Source: an uncultured Armatimonadota bacterium (lineage in GTDB: Bacteria > Armatimonadota > Armatimonadia > Armatimonadales > Armatimonadaceae). Taken from it: a stretch of 10,397 bases of DNA. The stretch covers positions 1 to 10,397 of the forward strand of contig CAIRTT010000060.1 in assembly GCA_903881535.1 (NCBI GenBank). The letters are read 5' to 3'. Of the stretch, positions 1 through 7,332 are shown one piece after another. The first letter of the stretch is position 1; each line of letters starts with the position of its first letter. Made by a program: the position numbers and the translations under genes. The notes below the pieces were generated by a model that worked only from the letters and a program-made list of their open reading frames with translations, did no database searches and was not told the DNA's origin.

Positions 1-2651
1 AGGCAGACGCGGGCATCACCAACCACGACTACTGTCGTTTTTTCACGACCATAGACATCTTGCATCACACGTTGGACATCGAATGATTGAGCCTTTCGGA
101 TTGTCTCCAGCGTTGTCGCAATACCCGTTTGATCTACGGGCAGCCCGAACATCACTTGCGTAATCAATGCCTCAGCGTAACCATCCGCGGTTGCTAGCGC
201 CCGGGAAAGTGGGCCAGTCAGGGCTGACCGACGGATGGAAAGCTCATCCGGAGAGACCGGCTGCTGCTTCATACGCTCCAGCTGTGCAACAAGGATTTCA
301 GCAACCGTTGATGCCGCATCAAGTCGGGTCTGCGCAGACAACGTGATGACTCCGGTTCCCTTACGCTCACTCATGGCGGAAAAGGCGCCATAGGCCAACC
401 CACGCTGTATGCGAATCTCTTTGTTCAAGCGCGCACTGTAGCCGCTGCCTAGAATGCTGTTCGCTAGCATCAGGATTGGCCATCGCTTGTCACTCCTTGC
501 AACTCCTGGAGATGTTGCCATTACTGCGGCCTGCCCGGCATCCCGTTTGTCAATCAGGATAACTGCTGGCTTTTCTATACCCGTTTGTGGAGGACTTGTC
601 GGAACGCTGACATCCGCCATATCAAGCCAACGCGCCGCGCTTACATAACCCTTGATGGATGTCGGTACATCTCCAGTTACGACAAGCGTTGTATTCCTGC
701 CAGTGAAGTAGGTTGCATGAAAGGCCTTGAGGTCGCGTTGCCGGATGCGCGTCAGGGATTTGAGGGTGCCACCAACGGGGCGGCCGTAGCCCTGTTTTCC
801 ATAGATGGAACGGTTGATCGCGAGGCGACCAAGCGTGCCTGGGCGGCCAAGGTCGACCTTGAGGTTATCCAAGAGCTCAGTGCGCTTCTTGTCAAGCTCA
901 ACTTCCGGGAATGTTGAACGCTGGGTAAGGTCTGCGAGGAGCTCGAGCGCAAGGCCGGCCCGTGTACTGGGAACGCTGATTCCAATCCGGATCGCTTCGT
1001 GTGTGATGCTAGTCGAGAGCGTACCACCGAGAGACTCTGCCTCTGCTGCGATCGATGGTGCATCTCGGCTGACGGTGCCGCGTACCAAGAGCTCGGAAAC
1101 AAGTGATGCGGTTCCTGATAGGCCATCTTTGTCCGCAAGAGAGCCAGTCCCGATAACGACATTGATGTTCGTGATGCCGGTTGGGCGCTGTCGCCCAATA
1201 ATCAGCTTGAGCCCATTCGGGAGGGTTTCTTTGGTCGCAGATGGAATTGAAAGCTTGGAAGGCTTGCCGGGCACGGGGATTTGCACGACACCGCGCTTAG
1301 TGCGTGGCTTCGCTTGACCGCGGTTAGCTACCGGCTCACGGATGGGAGCGGGTTTCGTCTCCGGTCCGGATGTTCCGACACCAATCAGCGCTGTGTCAAT
1401 TGTGAGATACGTATTGGAGAATGACAGCAAATCATCCTGCGTGATGTTCTGAATGGCTAGGCGATCTGTGTTGGCACGCTTGATGTCGCCTAGTACGACC
1501 GCCGCTTGGCCAATTGCCGCTGCTATGCCATCGGTTGTCTCGCGGCTCCGCAGCATGTCGGTGAGAATACGGTCCTTAATGCGTTGAAGCTCGGCGGGTT
1601 TGACGGGTGTCGTCTTCAGCGACGAGATGACATCGATGATGCCGGCTTCAAGCTTTGCAGGCGTGATGTTTTCAGCGGCAAGTCCCCGTATGACGAGCGT
1701 CGAGCCGTGTTCACGTGCATCGAGGTAGCTTGCAATGTCACTTGCGTAGCCGAGGCGATAGATCAGCTCTTGGTAGAGGCGGCTGGATTCTCCGCCAGAG
1801 AGAATGCCATCGAGGACCATCGCGGCTGCCATATCAAGGTCGCGCACTGCTGGGAGCTGAAACGAAAGTGCAACAACGGGAAGTGGAAGGTTTGCGTACG
1901 TTTTATTCAGGCGCACTTGTGTACGGCGAGGTGGTTCGTTTGCTGGAATTCTCGGTATGTTATTGCTCGGTGCCCCCAGGAGGCCAAAGGTGGATGCAAC
2001 GATTCGGTCAAGTGTCGTGGTATTGAAGTCACCAACAACGATAAGCGTTGCATTGTCTGGGCGGTAGTAGGTTTTGTGAAACCGGATGACATCCGATAGA
2101 GAGCCGGCATTGAGGTTACCGATATCACCGATCACACCAAATTTATAGGGATGGACGGTCCATGCGGCCTTGTCAAAGGCATCATCGAAGCGGCCGTAAG
2201 GCTGGGCCAGCACGCCCTGTCGATATTCTTCCTTGACGACATCACGCTCCGAGCGGAAGTTCGCGTCATCAACATCGAGGTTTACCATGCGTTCCGCCTC
2301 GGCCCAGAGGATACGTTCTAGGTGATTGGATGGCACGACTTCGTGGTAAACGGTCAGGTCATTGGTGGTGTATGCATTGTTTTCGCCTCCGACATCTTCG
2401 GTGAAGCGGTCCATGGCTTCATCGGGGAGGTTGCGTGTCTTCTTGAATAGGAGATGTTCAAAGAGGTGTGCAAATCCGGCGCGTCCAGTTGGGTCATCTT
2501 TGCCGCCGACGTTGTACCAGACCTGAATGGATACATTGGGGCTGCTATGCTCTTCGAGGCTGATCACGCGCATCCCGTTTGCAAGGGTCTTTTGGCGTGG
2601 CGTGATATCAGGAGGTGTTGGAAGTGCTGGGAGCGTGTTCGTGGCTTGCAT
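1..2651 (-). CDS. Two-domain M16 family zinc metallopeptidase (C-terminal end off the left edge)
   Basis: The frame is open for 883 codons from the ATG at 2651 to the window edge, so the gene is partial at its 3' end. It encodes a processing-peptidase-like (M16/insulinase) protease with two M16 halves in one chain. Half 1 (about residues 20-430) has the inverted zinc motif HLFEH at 62-66 (ligands H62 and H66, catalytic E65) and the third ligand probably at E142 in VVKEEY. Half 2 (about 470-880) has no HxxEH, but keeps the substrate-binding Arg/Tyr pair in the RIQRGLAY segment (R747, Y754). Half 1 has lost that pair (I297/S304), so the halves appear complementary, as in M16B enzymes. A Pro/Lys-rich linker lies at about 425-470. 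The last visible residues (TVVVVGDA, 873-880) resemble the end of the family fold, so probably only a few dozen residues are missing. No signal peptide or membrane segment is seen at the N terminus. The start is supported by a -10 hexamer 5 nt upstream. The peptide substrate cannot be told. Confidence 0.93.
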   Translation of the reverse strand, partial: MQATNTLPALPTPPDITPRQKTLANGMRVISLEEHSSPNVSIQVWYNVGGKDDPTGRAGFAHLFEHLLFKKTRNLPDEAMDRFTEDVGGENNAYTTNDLTVYHEVVPSNHLERILWAEAERMVNLDVDDANFRSERDVVKEEYRQGVLAQPYGRFDDAFDKAAWTVHPYKFGVIGDIGNLNAGSLSDVIRFHKTYYRPDNATLIVVGDFNTTTLDRIVASTFGLLGAPSNNIPRIPANEPPRRTQVRLNKTYANLPLPVVALSFQLPAVRDLDMAAAMVLDGILSGGESSRLYQELIYRLGYASDIASYLDAREHGSTLVIRGLAAENITPAKLEAGIIDVISSLKTTPVKPAELQRIKDRILTDMLRSRETTDGIAAAIGQAAVVLGDIKRANTDRLAIQNITQDDLLSFSNTYLTIDTALIGVGTSGPETKPAPIREPVANRGQAKPRTKRGVVQIPVPGKPSKLSIPSATKETLPNGLKLIIGRQRPTGITNINVVIGTGSLADKDGLSGTASLVSELLVRGTVSRDAPSIAAEAESLGGTLSTSITHEAIRIGISVPSTRAGLALELLADLTQRSTFPEVELDKKRTELLDNLKVDLGRPGTLGRLAINRSIYGKQGYGRPVGGTLKSLTRIRQRDLKAFHATYFTGRNTTLVVTGDVPTSIKGYVSAARWLDMADVSVPTSPPQTGIEKPAVILIDKRDAGQAAVMATSPGVARSDKRWPILMLANSILGSGYSARLNKEIRIQRGLAYGAFSAMSERKGTGVITLSAQTRLDAASTVAEILVAQLERMKQQPVSPDELSIRRSALTGPLSRALATADGYAEALITQVMFGLPVDQTGIATTLETIRKAQSFDVQRVMQDVYGREKTTVVVVGDARVC

Positions 2652-2656
2652 GTTTG

Positions 2657-2662
2657 ATTCTA
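2657..2662 (-). promoter_or_regulatory. Probable -10 element of a leaderless promoter for the M16 peptidase
   Basis: On the minus strand TAGAAT (5 of 6 matches to TATAAT, and a TANNNT motif) ends 5 nt before the ATG at 2651. Transcription would then begin at or within a base or two of the start codon. No Shine-Dalgarno sequence fits between them and no convincing -35 box is seen at 16-19 nt spacing. The placement matches leaderless promoters known from Deinococcota and Actinobacteria. Assignment is by motif only. Confidence 0.5.
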
Positions 2663-2674
2663 CCTGCCGGGGGT

Positions 2675-2708
2675 AAATGCAAACAGCCCTGTCCGGAGGA
2701 CAGGGCTG
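2675..2708 (-). terminator. Rho-independent terminator of the BMP lipoprotein gene
   Basis: A perfect 11-bp inverted repeat, CAGCCCTGTCC / GGACAGGGCTG (2684-2694 and 2698-2708), encloses a 3-nt loop. Read on the minus strand it is followed by TTTGCATTT, a short interrupted U tract. It begins about 30 nt past the stop codon of the lipoprotein gene (stop at 2739-2741), so it should end that transcript before the M16 peptidase, which has its own promoter. Confidence 0.85.
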
Positions 2709-2738
2709 CCATTCATCTGCAGCGAAACGCCACAGCTT

Positions 2739-3752
2739 CTACATCTTGACCGTTCCCGCTTCGATATCCTTGCTGATACCATCCACCTTCGCCTTGAGCT
2801 CAGGTGTGTACAAACTAGCTGCAGCAGCGTTGAACTCAAACCGTGTCGCACCATCTTTGATGCCAAGCTTGAACGCCTTGCCGTCGGTCTTCTTGTCCAG
2901 AACTGCCTTTGCGGCTACAAGGTAGCCCTTCTGCGTATCGATGATAAACGCACCGATATTCTGTTTTGGAGCAAGATCGGTCTGCGGAGCATTCGCGCCA
3001 ATAAACAGTGCCTTGCCATCCTCTTCAATCGCCTGAGCAACACCTGCGCCAGCGGCATTTGCGTTGTGCGTGAAGACATCCACTCCAGCCGCCAAGAGGG
3101 CCTGCGTCTGCTGCTTCGCCTTCGCCTGGTCATCAAAAGAGCCGGTGTAGGTTACGCGCACATCCACCTTCGGATCCGCTGCCTTCGCACCGGCCACATA
3201 GGCTTCAAAACCGGACTTGATGATTTTGATATCAATTCCACCAACGGCAGCAATCTTATGTGTCTTCGAAAGGCTAGCCGCAACATAGCCCGCAAGATAT
3301 GTCGCTTCTCGCTCGCTGATTTGTAGTGGGAGAAGATTTGCACCTTCACTACGGCCGCCCACGACAACAAATGTCGTATTTGGGAAGTCCTTCGCAACCG
3401 CTGCAGCCGGTGTGTCATACTCGCTGCCGTGGAGGAAGACAAGGGTATTACCGCCTTCGGCTAGCTGGCGAATTGCAGCTTCAACCTCAGCCTTAGCTGG
3501 CTCTTCAATCGCAGGAGTCAGCGTTGCGCCGGTTTCCTTAGCAATCGCATTAACAGAATCCTGAGCTAACTGGCACCAACCACCATCATTCACCTTACCC
3601 GGTGTAATCAACCCGATTTTAACGGTTGAAGCAGCACCTGCCTCAGGTTTTGGATCACCAGATGCGCCTTCTTTACCAGCGGGCGCACAGCCGATCAATC
3701 CAATCATCCCAAAGGATGCCAAAAGCGTAAGGTTTCGTCGAGAAATGAGCAT
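2739..3752 (-). CDS. BMP/PnrA-family nucleoside-binding lipoprotein (ABC importer substrate-binding protein)
   Basis: This 337-residue protein belongs to the BMP (Bmp/PnrA/TmpC, Pfam02608) family of periplasmic-binding-protein-like lipoproteins. These usually deliver purine or other nucleosides to an ABC importer. The N terminus has arginines (SRRNLTL, residues 4-10), a hydrophobic stretch and a lipobox LIGC (19-22) with lipidation expected on C22, then a Gly/Ala/Pro/Lys-rich linker. The mature part begins at about residue 38 with VKIGLITPG, followed by the family-typical segment around VNDGGW. The segment from GSFDDQAKAK to FTHNANAAG is also characteristic of the family. An in-frame ATG 33 nt upstream (3785) is rejected as the start: it lies inside the promoter -10 box, while the ATG at 3752 has GGAGG 5 nt upstream and puts the signal peptide at the very N terminus. 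Matching permeases are encoded at 8486-10389. The exact ligand (purine nucleosides or otherwise) is not determined. Confidence 0.92.
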   Translation of the reverse strand: MLISRRNLTLLASFGMIGLIGCAPAGKEGASGDPKPEAGAASTVKIGLITPGKVNDGGWCQLAQDSVNAIAKETGATLTPAIEEPAKAEVEAAIRQLAEGGNTLVFLHGSEYDTPAAAVAKDFPNTTFVVVGGRSEGANLLPLQISEREATYLAGYVAASLSKTHKIAAVGGIDIKIIKSGFEAYVAGAKAADPKVDVRVTYTGSFDDQAKAKQQTQALLAAGVDVFTHNANAAGAGVAQAIEEDGKALFIGANAPQTDLAPKQNIGAFIIDTQKGYLVAAKAVLDKKTDGKAFKLGIKDGATRFEFNAAAASLYTPELKAKVDGISKDIEAGTVKM

Positions 3753-3757
3753 TACTG

Positions 3758-3762
3758 CCTCC
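3758..3762 (-). promoter_or_regulatory. Strong ribosome-binding site of the lipoprotein gene
   Basis: GGAGG on the minus strand stands 5 nt before the ATG at 3752. It decides between two in-frame starts (3752 and 3785) in favour of the shorter protein, whose N terminus is a clean lipoprotein signal peptide. Confidence 0.85.
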
Positions 3763-3780
3763 AATGTAAACGTACTGAAA

Positions 3781-3810
3781 AGCATACCTTTCTGTAAGTC
3801 AGAATGTCAA
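3781..3810 (-). promoter_or_regulatory. Sigma-70-type promoter of the BMP lipoprotein gene
   Basis: On the minus strand a perfect -35 TTGACA (3805-3810) is separated by 18 nt from a -10 TATGCT (3781-3786; 4 of 6 matches, keeping TA....T). Transcription is predicted to start near 3774, giving a leader of roughly 20 nt that contains the GGAGG site. No room is left for a riboswitch, so any control would act at the promoter itself. No operator palindrome is evident. Confidence 0.75.
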
Positions 3811-3848
3811 CGTACCGGGAGAGCCCGCGTGGTACCATCCGAATCGCG

Positions 3849-4304
3849 ATGCGCTTGGTGTTACAGAGAGTCAGGCAGGCAAAAGTCGATGTCGGCGGTG
3901 AAACCGTAGGGGCTATCGGCACTGGTTTGCTGGTGCTCATCGGGGTTGCTCCTGATGATGGCGCGGCCGATGTGAAATGGTGCGCAGATAAAATCGTACA
4001 TTTGAGGCTTTTTCCTGAGCCAGGTGCAACGGATGGCATGGAACTTTCACTCTCTGATGTAAACGGTGCAGCGTTGCTTGTGTCGCAGTTTACGCTTATG
4101 GGCGATTGCCGTAAGGGACGCAGGCCATCGTGGACCGGTGCGGCCCGACCTGAGCTTGCTGAATTGCTATATCAGGATGTATGTGATGCTGTGCGAAAGC
4201 ACGGCACCGATGTGGCTACGGGCCGCTTCCGGACCGAAATGGAAGTCTCGTTGACGAACTGGGGTCCTGTGACCGTGGTACTTGATAGCCCCAAGAGGGT
4301 GTAG
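3849..4304 (+). CDS. dtd: D-aminoacyl-tRNA deacylase
   Basis: The cytoplasmic enzyme Dtd hydrolyses D-amino acids (and glycine mischarged on tRNA-Ala) from tRNA, keeping D-residues out of translation. The 151-residue product has the full-length size and all the signatures: N-terminal MRLVLQRV, the active-site motif SQFTL at 79-83 followed by GDCRKGRRPSW, and the second motif NWGPVT near the C terminus, with the Gly-Pro pair (139-140) that screens the chirality of the substrate. The frame is open to an upstream ATG at 3804, but Dtd proteins begin at the MRL(V) segment and the extra 15 residues would overlap the -35 box of the divergent promoter, so 3849 is chosen. Shine-Dalgarno support is weak for both. 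The gene diverges from the lipoprotein gene across a gap of 96 nt and is followed 3 nt later by the TPR gene, so the two form an operon. No strong promoter is seen on this strand. Confidence 0.96.
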   Translation: MRLVLQRVRQAKVDVGGETVGAIGTGLLVLIGVAPDDGAADVKWCADKIVHLRLFPEPGATDGMELSLSDVNGAALLVSQFTLMGDCRKGRRPSWTGAARPELAELLYQDVCDAVRKHGTDVATGRFRTEMEVSLTNWGPVTVVLDSPKRV

Positions 4305-4307
4305 GAC

Positions 4308-5345
4308 GTGAGTGGTATGGCTGATGACTTGTTCAGTGATGTGGAACCTATACCGGCCGACCCGGATGCAGATTCGCACGCCGATGTAGATTTCGATGCA
4401 CCCGATATTGGCGATGAACGTGGAGACGGCAATGATCCGTTCACAGTCATCTCCAATGATCAAATTGAGAACGCTGACAAGCTGATTGCGGATGGCCAGG
4501 TTCAAGAAGCCCTCATCCAGTACCGTAGCGCTGTTCGCAAAGCCAATGAAAAAGGCGAGGATGATACCGAGCAGCGTATCGACCTTGGGGATGCCTATGT
4601 CTACTCTGGACAGGGCCTAAATGCATTCCGGCAGTACCGCCGCGCCATCAAAACCGCTCCGCAGCGGGCCGAACCACACTTCGCGATGGGCGAGCTCTAT
4701 ATGTACTATGGACGCCTACAGCCAGCAATCTTCGAGTTTCGCAAGGCCGTAGCGCTCGAACCCAAAAACTCCTATTACCATTACAAGCTGGGGGATGCCT
4801 GTGCGCAGGCTGGAAACCTGGCAGAAGGCATTATTGAACTTGAGGCATCTGTTCGCTTTAAGCCGCAGGATGGCTTCTACCACTTTTGGCTTGGGGACAT
4901 GCTCGTCCGAGCAGGACGGAACAACGAAGCCGTTCGGGAAATGCAGCAGGCGACGATTTTTAGTCCTGTGGATGCCTATTACAATGTTCGCTTAGGCGCT
5001 CAGTACCGGCGGATGCTCCAGTTCCGCGATGCCGCCGTGGCGGTCCGTCAGGCAGTACGCCTCGCGCCGCAGAATTCGGCTTACCACTGTCTTCTTGCCG
5101 ATCTTTACAGCGAGCTACGTCTCGACAAACATGCCGTGTTTCATTATCAGCGGGCTGGTGTTTTAGATGCATTCGATGCTGAGCAGCTAAAGCGGTTACG
5201 ACGACATGCTGGAATCGAAGATGACAGTGAATGGGAAGAACCTGAGGACTTGAATCTCCTTATGCCACGGATGGAACCATCTGGGGATGTTACGAACCAC
5301 ACATCTGAGCCCGATGATGACCAATCCGACGAAGAACTGAATTAG
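4308..5345 (+). CDS. TPR-repeat protein with acidic N- and C-terminal tails
   Basis: This 345-residue, probably cytoplasmic protein has an Asp/Glu-rich N-terminal tail (1-50), about six to seven tetratricopeptide repeats (about 52-289) and an acidic, likely disordered C-terminal tail (305-345, ending DDDQSDEELN). Repeat signatures are plain, for example LGDAYVYSGQ, MGELYMYYGR, LGDACAQAGN and LGDMLVRAGR. Several begin with an aromatic pair, as in YYHYKLGD and FYHFWLGD. TPRs bind other proteins or peptides; there is no catalytic domain, signal peptide or membrane segment. The start is GTG at 4308 with GAGGG 8 nt upstream; an ATG at 4317 is an alternative. It lies 3 nt after dtd and is probably co-transcribed and translated with it. 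Its stop codon overlaps the stop of the convergent gene on the other strand. The partner and specific role are unknown. Confidence 0.88.
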   Translation: MSGMADDLFSDVEPIPADPDADSHADVDFDAPDIGDERGDGNDPFTVISNDQIENADKLIADGQVQEALIQYRSAVRKANEKGEDDTEQRIDLGDAYVYSGQGLNAFRQYRRAIKTAPQRAEPHFAMGELYMYYGRLQPAIFEFRKAVALEPKNSYYHYKLGDACAQAGNLAEGIIELEASVRFKPQDGFYHFWLGDMLVRAGRNNEAVREMQQATIFSPVDAYYNVRLGAQYRRMLQFRDAAVAVRQAVRLAPQNSAYHCLLADLYSELRLDKHAVFHYQRAGVLDAFDAEQLKRLRRHAGIEDDSEWEEPEDLNLLMPRMEPSGDVTNHTSEPDDDQSDEELN

Positions 5346-7330
5346 ACCTCGTCGGAAACGAGTGGTGACTCGCGCCGAAAGGGTGTGATCCCGTGAATCT
5401 TCGGCATTCCGGACTTCGTGAATTCGAATCCGGCACGCTCAGGAGTTTCATCCGGAGGAATGACATCAGCGTGGGCACTCAACATATTTTTGTCGTTTGT
5501 GACCACGATGGCGGCATGCTTGCATGCCCAGCGTAGAATCACCCGGTCAGCCTCCTCACCATGGGTGATATGCAGGCTTCCCTGGTCAATCAGCTGCGTC
5601 AGGACATCCGGGTCGGTTACATTGTGTTTAAGATTGGCATCCGCGTAGATATTCACTGGGAAGTAGCCATCCATCACCAGCTGCTGCCAGATTGAACGAA
5701 TTCGGGATGCATGCGACACCGATTTATCGCCAGCTTTACCGCTATTCCACCGTGCGATATTGGATGCATCAATGACCGCTGCGCGCCAGTGGTGGTTTTG
5801 TAGTGGAATCAGTGCCCAAGGCGATGATGACTCTCGAAGGCACGCTTCGATTGCTAAGGCCAGTGCATCATCCTGTTGGAGCAGAAGCTCCTGACCTTCG
5901 CGGACACGGGTGATGTAGCTGACATCTCCGCGTTCGATACGCCGGATGATTTCTCTGACTGTACAGCTATGCCGGCGTCCGTTTGCAAGCGGTAGCGACA
6001 CCGATTCAGAGTCTGTGATACGCCGTGTCGCAAGGGCATCCACACCGGCAATGAGCCGCTTTGTTGAGATACAGTCCAGCGTTGTTGGAAGGAGGTGTTC
6101 AAATGCCTTTCGGTTTCGCGAGCGCAGACGCGCCAGTGGATGCACCAGCTTGCGCATGGCATCATCTGGGACTATTGAAACTAGGGAACGCATTGCAGAG
6201 ACGACATCCTGTGAAACACCATCGGTTGCAATCGCGCGTAATGCCAAGACAAGGGAGTCTAGGGCATCCGCGTAGCGCTTTTTACTGATGAACAGTCTCA
6301 GTGCTTCACCAAGGAGTGAAAGGGCTTCATCGTCACGCTTGCCGCGAAGGAGCGCTTCAGCCTGCACATGGCGAAGGGTTGCGATATCGACTTGTGTTAG
6401 GGAAGTGTCCTGCAGGAGATGTGTAACCATCCGCTGGATTGCATTCCATTCCGCTTTGCCATGCAACATAATTGCCTGCATCGCTGACTTAACCTGCGGA
6501 GAGATGGCATGCTCCACTGTTTTGTCTGCTGCAACGGAAACAATGCCAGCCGCTATTGGAGACTTCAGTTGCTTACGTAAGGCATCCACTTCGGCTTGAA
6601 GCACGGTTTCATTACGGAGGACTTTCAACGTCTCCGTTTTGAGGCGCGATGGGCGCTTCTCAGCCGGATATTTCCGGAAATCTGTGCCGCGTTCGGTTTC
6701 GATGATGTCTTGGATACGATCAACGAACTCGGTTGCGAACTTGGATGATTTCTGAAGGGTGATGACTTCTGCATCGAGGCGTCCAAGTGTTGCCTTGGAG
6801 TCATCTAGTTGCTGTTCAAGCTCTCTAATACGTGCCTCGGCATCAGATAGCTTCGCTTTGAGCTCAGGGATTGAGTCTACGTGCACATCTGGGGTTACAT
6901 CGGCGTTCGGTTGCTGAATCGCTTGTGACCCTGACTGTTCCGTCTTCGTCAGCTTTAGTCCAGCCGTGACGGCTGGTTTCTGACGCTGCATCCGTGAAAG
7001 GCCACTACGGGATGCATCCAGTTGTGATGTTAGCGGAGCAGCTTCCGCAGCAGCAGGCGATGCTGGTTCCGTCGTTGTCATCCACTTCGCAGCAAGGATA
7101 GGGGACTTCGCAAGGGTTTGCGCGATCAGAAGCTGGTTTGTTGGTATTTTGACGAGCTCAGGAAGAAGCCGGAACGCAGATGGCTGCATTTTGTTTGCTC
7201 TTAGAAACGCGATGATACTTGCTGGTTTTGTTTTGGCAAGCTCTGCCTGCCACTCCGCCTGCGTCCACTGGGTTGGCAGGCGAATTGAGTCATCCGTGGC
7301 CGAATCCAAACCATCGGATTCTGTGCACAT
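5342..7330 (-). CDS. Large protein with coiled coil, helical repeats and C-terminal NYN/Zc3h12a-like RNase domain
   Basis: The 662-residue product appears cytoplasmic. The C-terminal part (about 515-630) fits a PIN-like NYN ribonuclease domain of the Zc3h12a type. Its four conserved acidic residues, which bind metal in this fold, are visible: D521 in AVIDASNIA, D564 in IYADANLKH, D595 in EEADRVIL and D613 in VVTNDK. Upstream are an N-terminal helical region (20-85), a low-complexity Ala/Ser/Gln segment (86-150), a coiled coil (about 152-195, perhaps again 232-256) and TPR-like helices (about 315-370, with AEALLRGKRDDEALSLL and KKRYADALDSL). I do not recognise the whole architecture as a named family. 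The ATG at 7330 comes only 2 nt after the rlmN stop and has no good Shine-Dalgarno site, so translation is likely coupled to rlmN. Endoribonuclease activity is inferred from the motif; the RNA target is unknown. Confidence 0.82.
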   Translation of the reverse strand: MCTESDGLDSATDDSIRLPTQWTQAEWQAELAKTKPASIIAFLRANKMQPSAFRLLPELVKIPTNQLLIAQTLAKSPILAAKWMTTTEPASPAAAEAAPLTSQLDASRSGLSRMQRQKPAVTAGLKLTKTEQSGSQAIQQPNADVTPDVHVDSIPELKAKLSDAEARIRELEQQLDDSKATLGRLDAEVITLQKSSKFATEFVDRIQDIIETERGTDFRKYPAEKRPSRLKTETLKVLRNETVLQAEVDALRKQLKSPIAAGIVSVAADKTVEHAISPQVKSAMQAIMLHGKAEWNAIQRMVTHLLQDTSLTQVDIATLRHVQAEALLRGKRDDEALSLLGEALRLFISKKRYADALDSLVLALRAIATDGVSQDVVSAMRSLVSIVPDDAMRKLVHPLARLRSRNRKAFEHLLPTTLDCISTKRLIAGVDALATRRITDSESVSLPLANGRRHSCTVREIIRRIERGDVSYITRVREGQELLLQQDDALALAIEACLRESSSPWALIPLQNHHWRAAVIDASNIARWNSGKAGDKSVSHASRIRSIWQQLVMDGYFPVNIYADANLKHNVTDPDVLTQLIDQGSLHITHGEEADRVILRWACKHAAIVVTNDKNMLSAHADVIPPDETPERAGFEFTKSGMPKIHGITPFRRESPLVSDEV

Positions 7331-7332
7331 GC

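Larger units (their letters stand above)
2652..2738. other. Short intergenic region between lipoprotein and peptidase genes
   Basis: This 87-nt gap contains only the lipoprotein terminator and the -10 element of the peptidase gene. The U-rich tail of the terminator falls in the spacer of the peptidase promoter, so the end of one transcript and the start of the next are packed together. Confidence 0.7.
3753..3848. other. Divergent intergenic region between lipoprotein gene and dtd
   Basis: The 96-nt gap holds the full minus-strand promoter and ribosome-binding site of the lipoprotein gene. For dtd on the plus strand only a weak TACCAT (3833-3838), 10 nt before the ATG, could serve as a -10 element; no -35 box or Shine-Dalgarno site is convincing. 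Confidence 0.55.

Noticed and set aside
454..2657. Several open frames of 60-200 codons on both strands within the peptidase gene
   Set aside because: They lie in other frames than the continuous 883-codon M16 frame and read as compositionally odd, motif-free proteins.
3753..3785. Longer lipoprotein N terminus starting at 3785
   Set aside because: It would place the start codon inside the -10 box and bury the signal peptide; the ATG at 3752 has GGAGG 5 nt upstream.
3804..3848. 15-residue N-terminal extension of Dtd
   Set aside because: Dtd proteins begin at the MRLV segment and the extension overlaps the divergent promoter.
5346..5365. Small inverted repeat CTCGT / ACGAG just past the convergent stop codons
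   Set aside because: Only 5 bp, no T tract on either strand, and inside the RNase coding region; not a credible terminator.
5342..7330. Toxin-antitoxin (PIN toxin) reading of the NYN protein
   Set aside because: PIN toxins are short (about 130-150 residues) and have a small antitoxin gene just upstream; this protein is 662 residues and follows rlmN.
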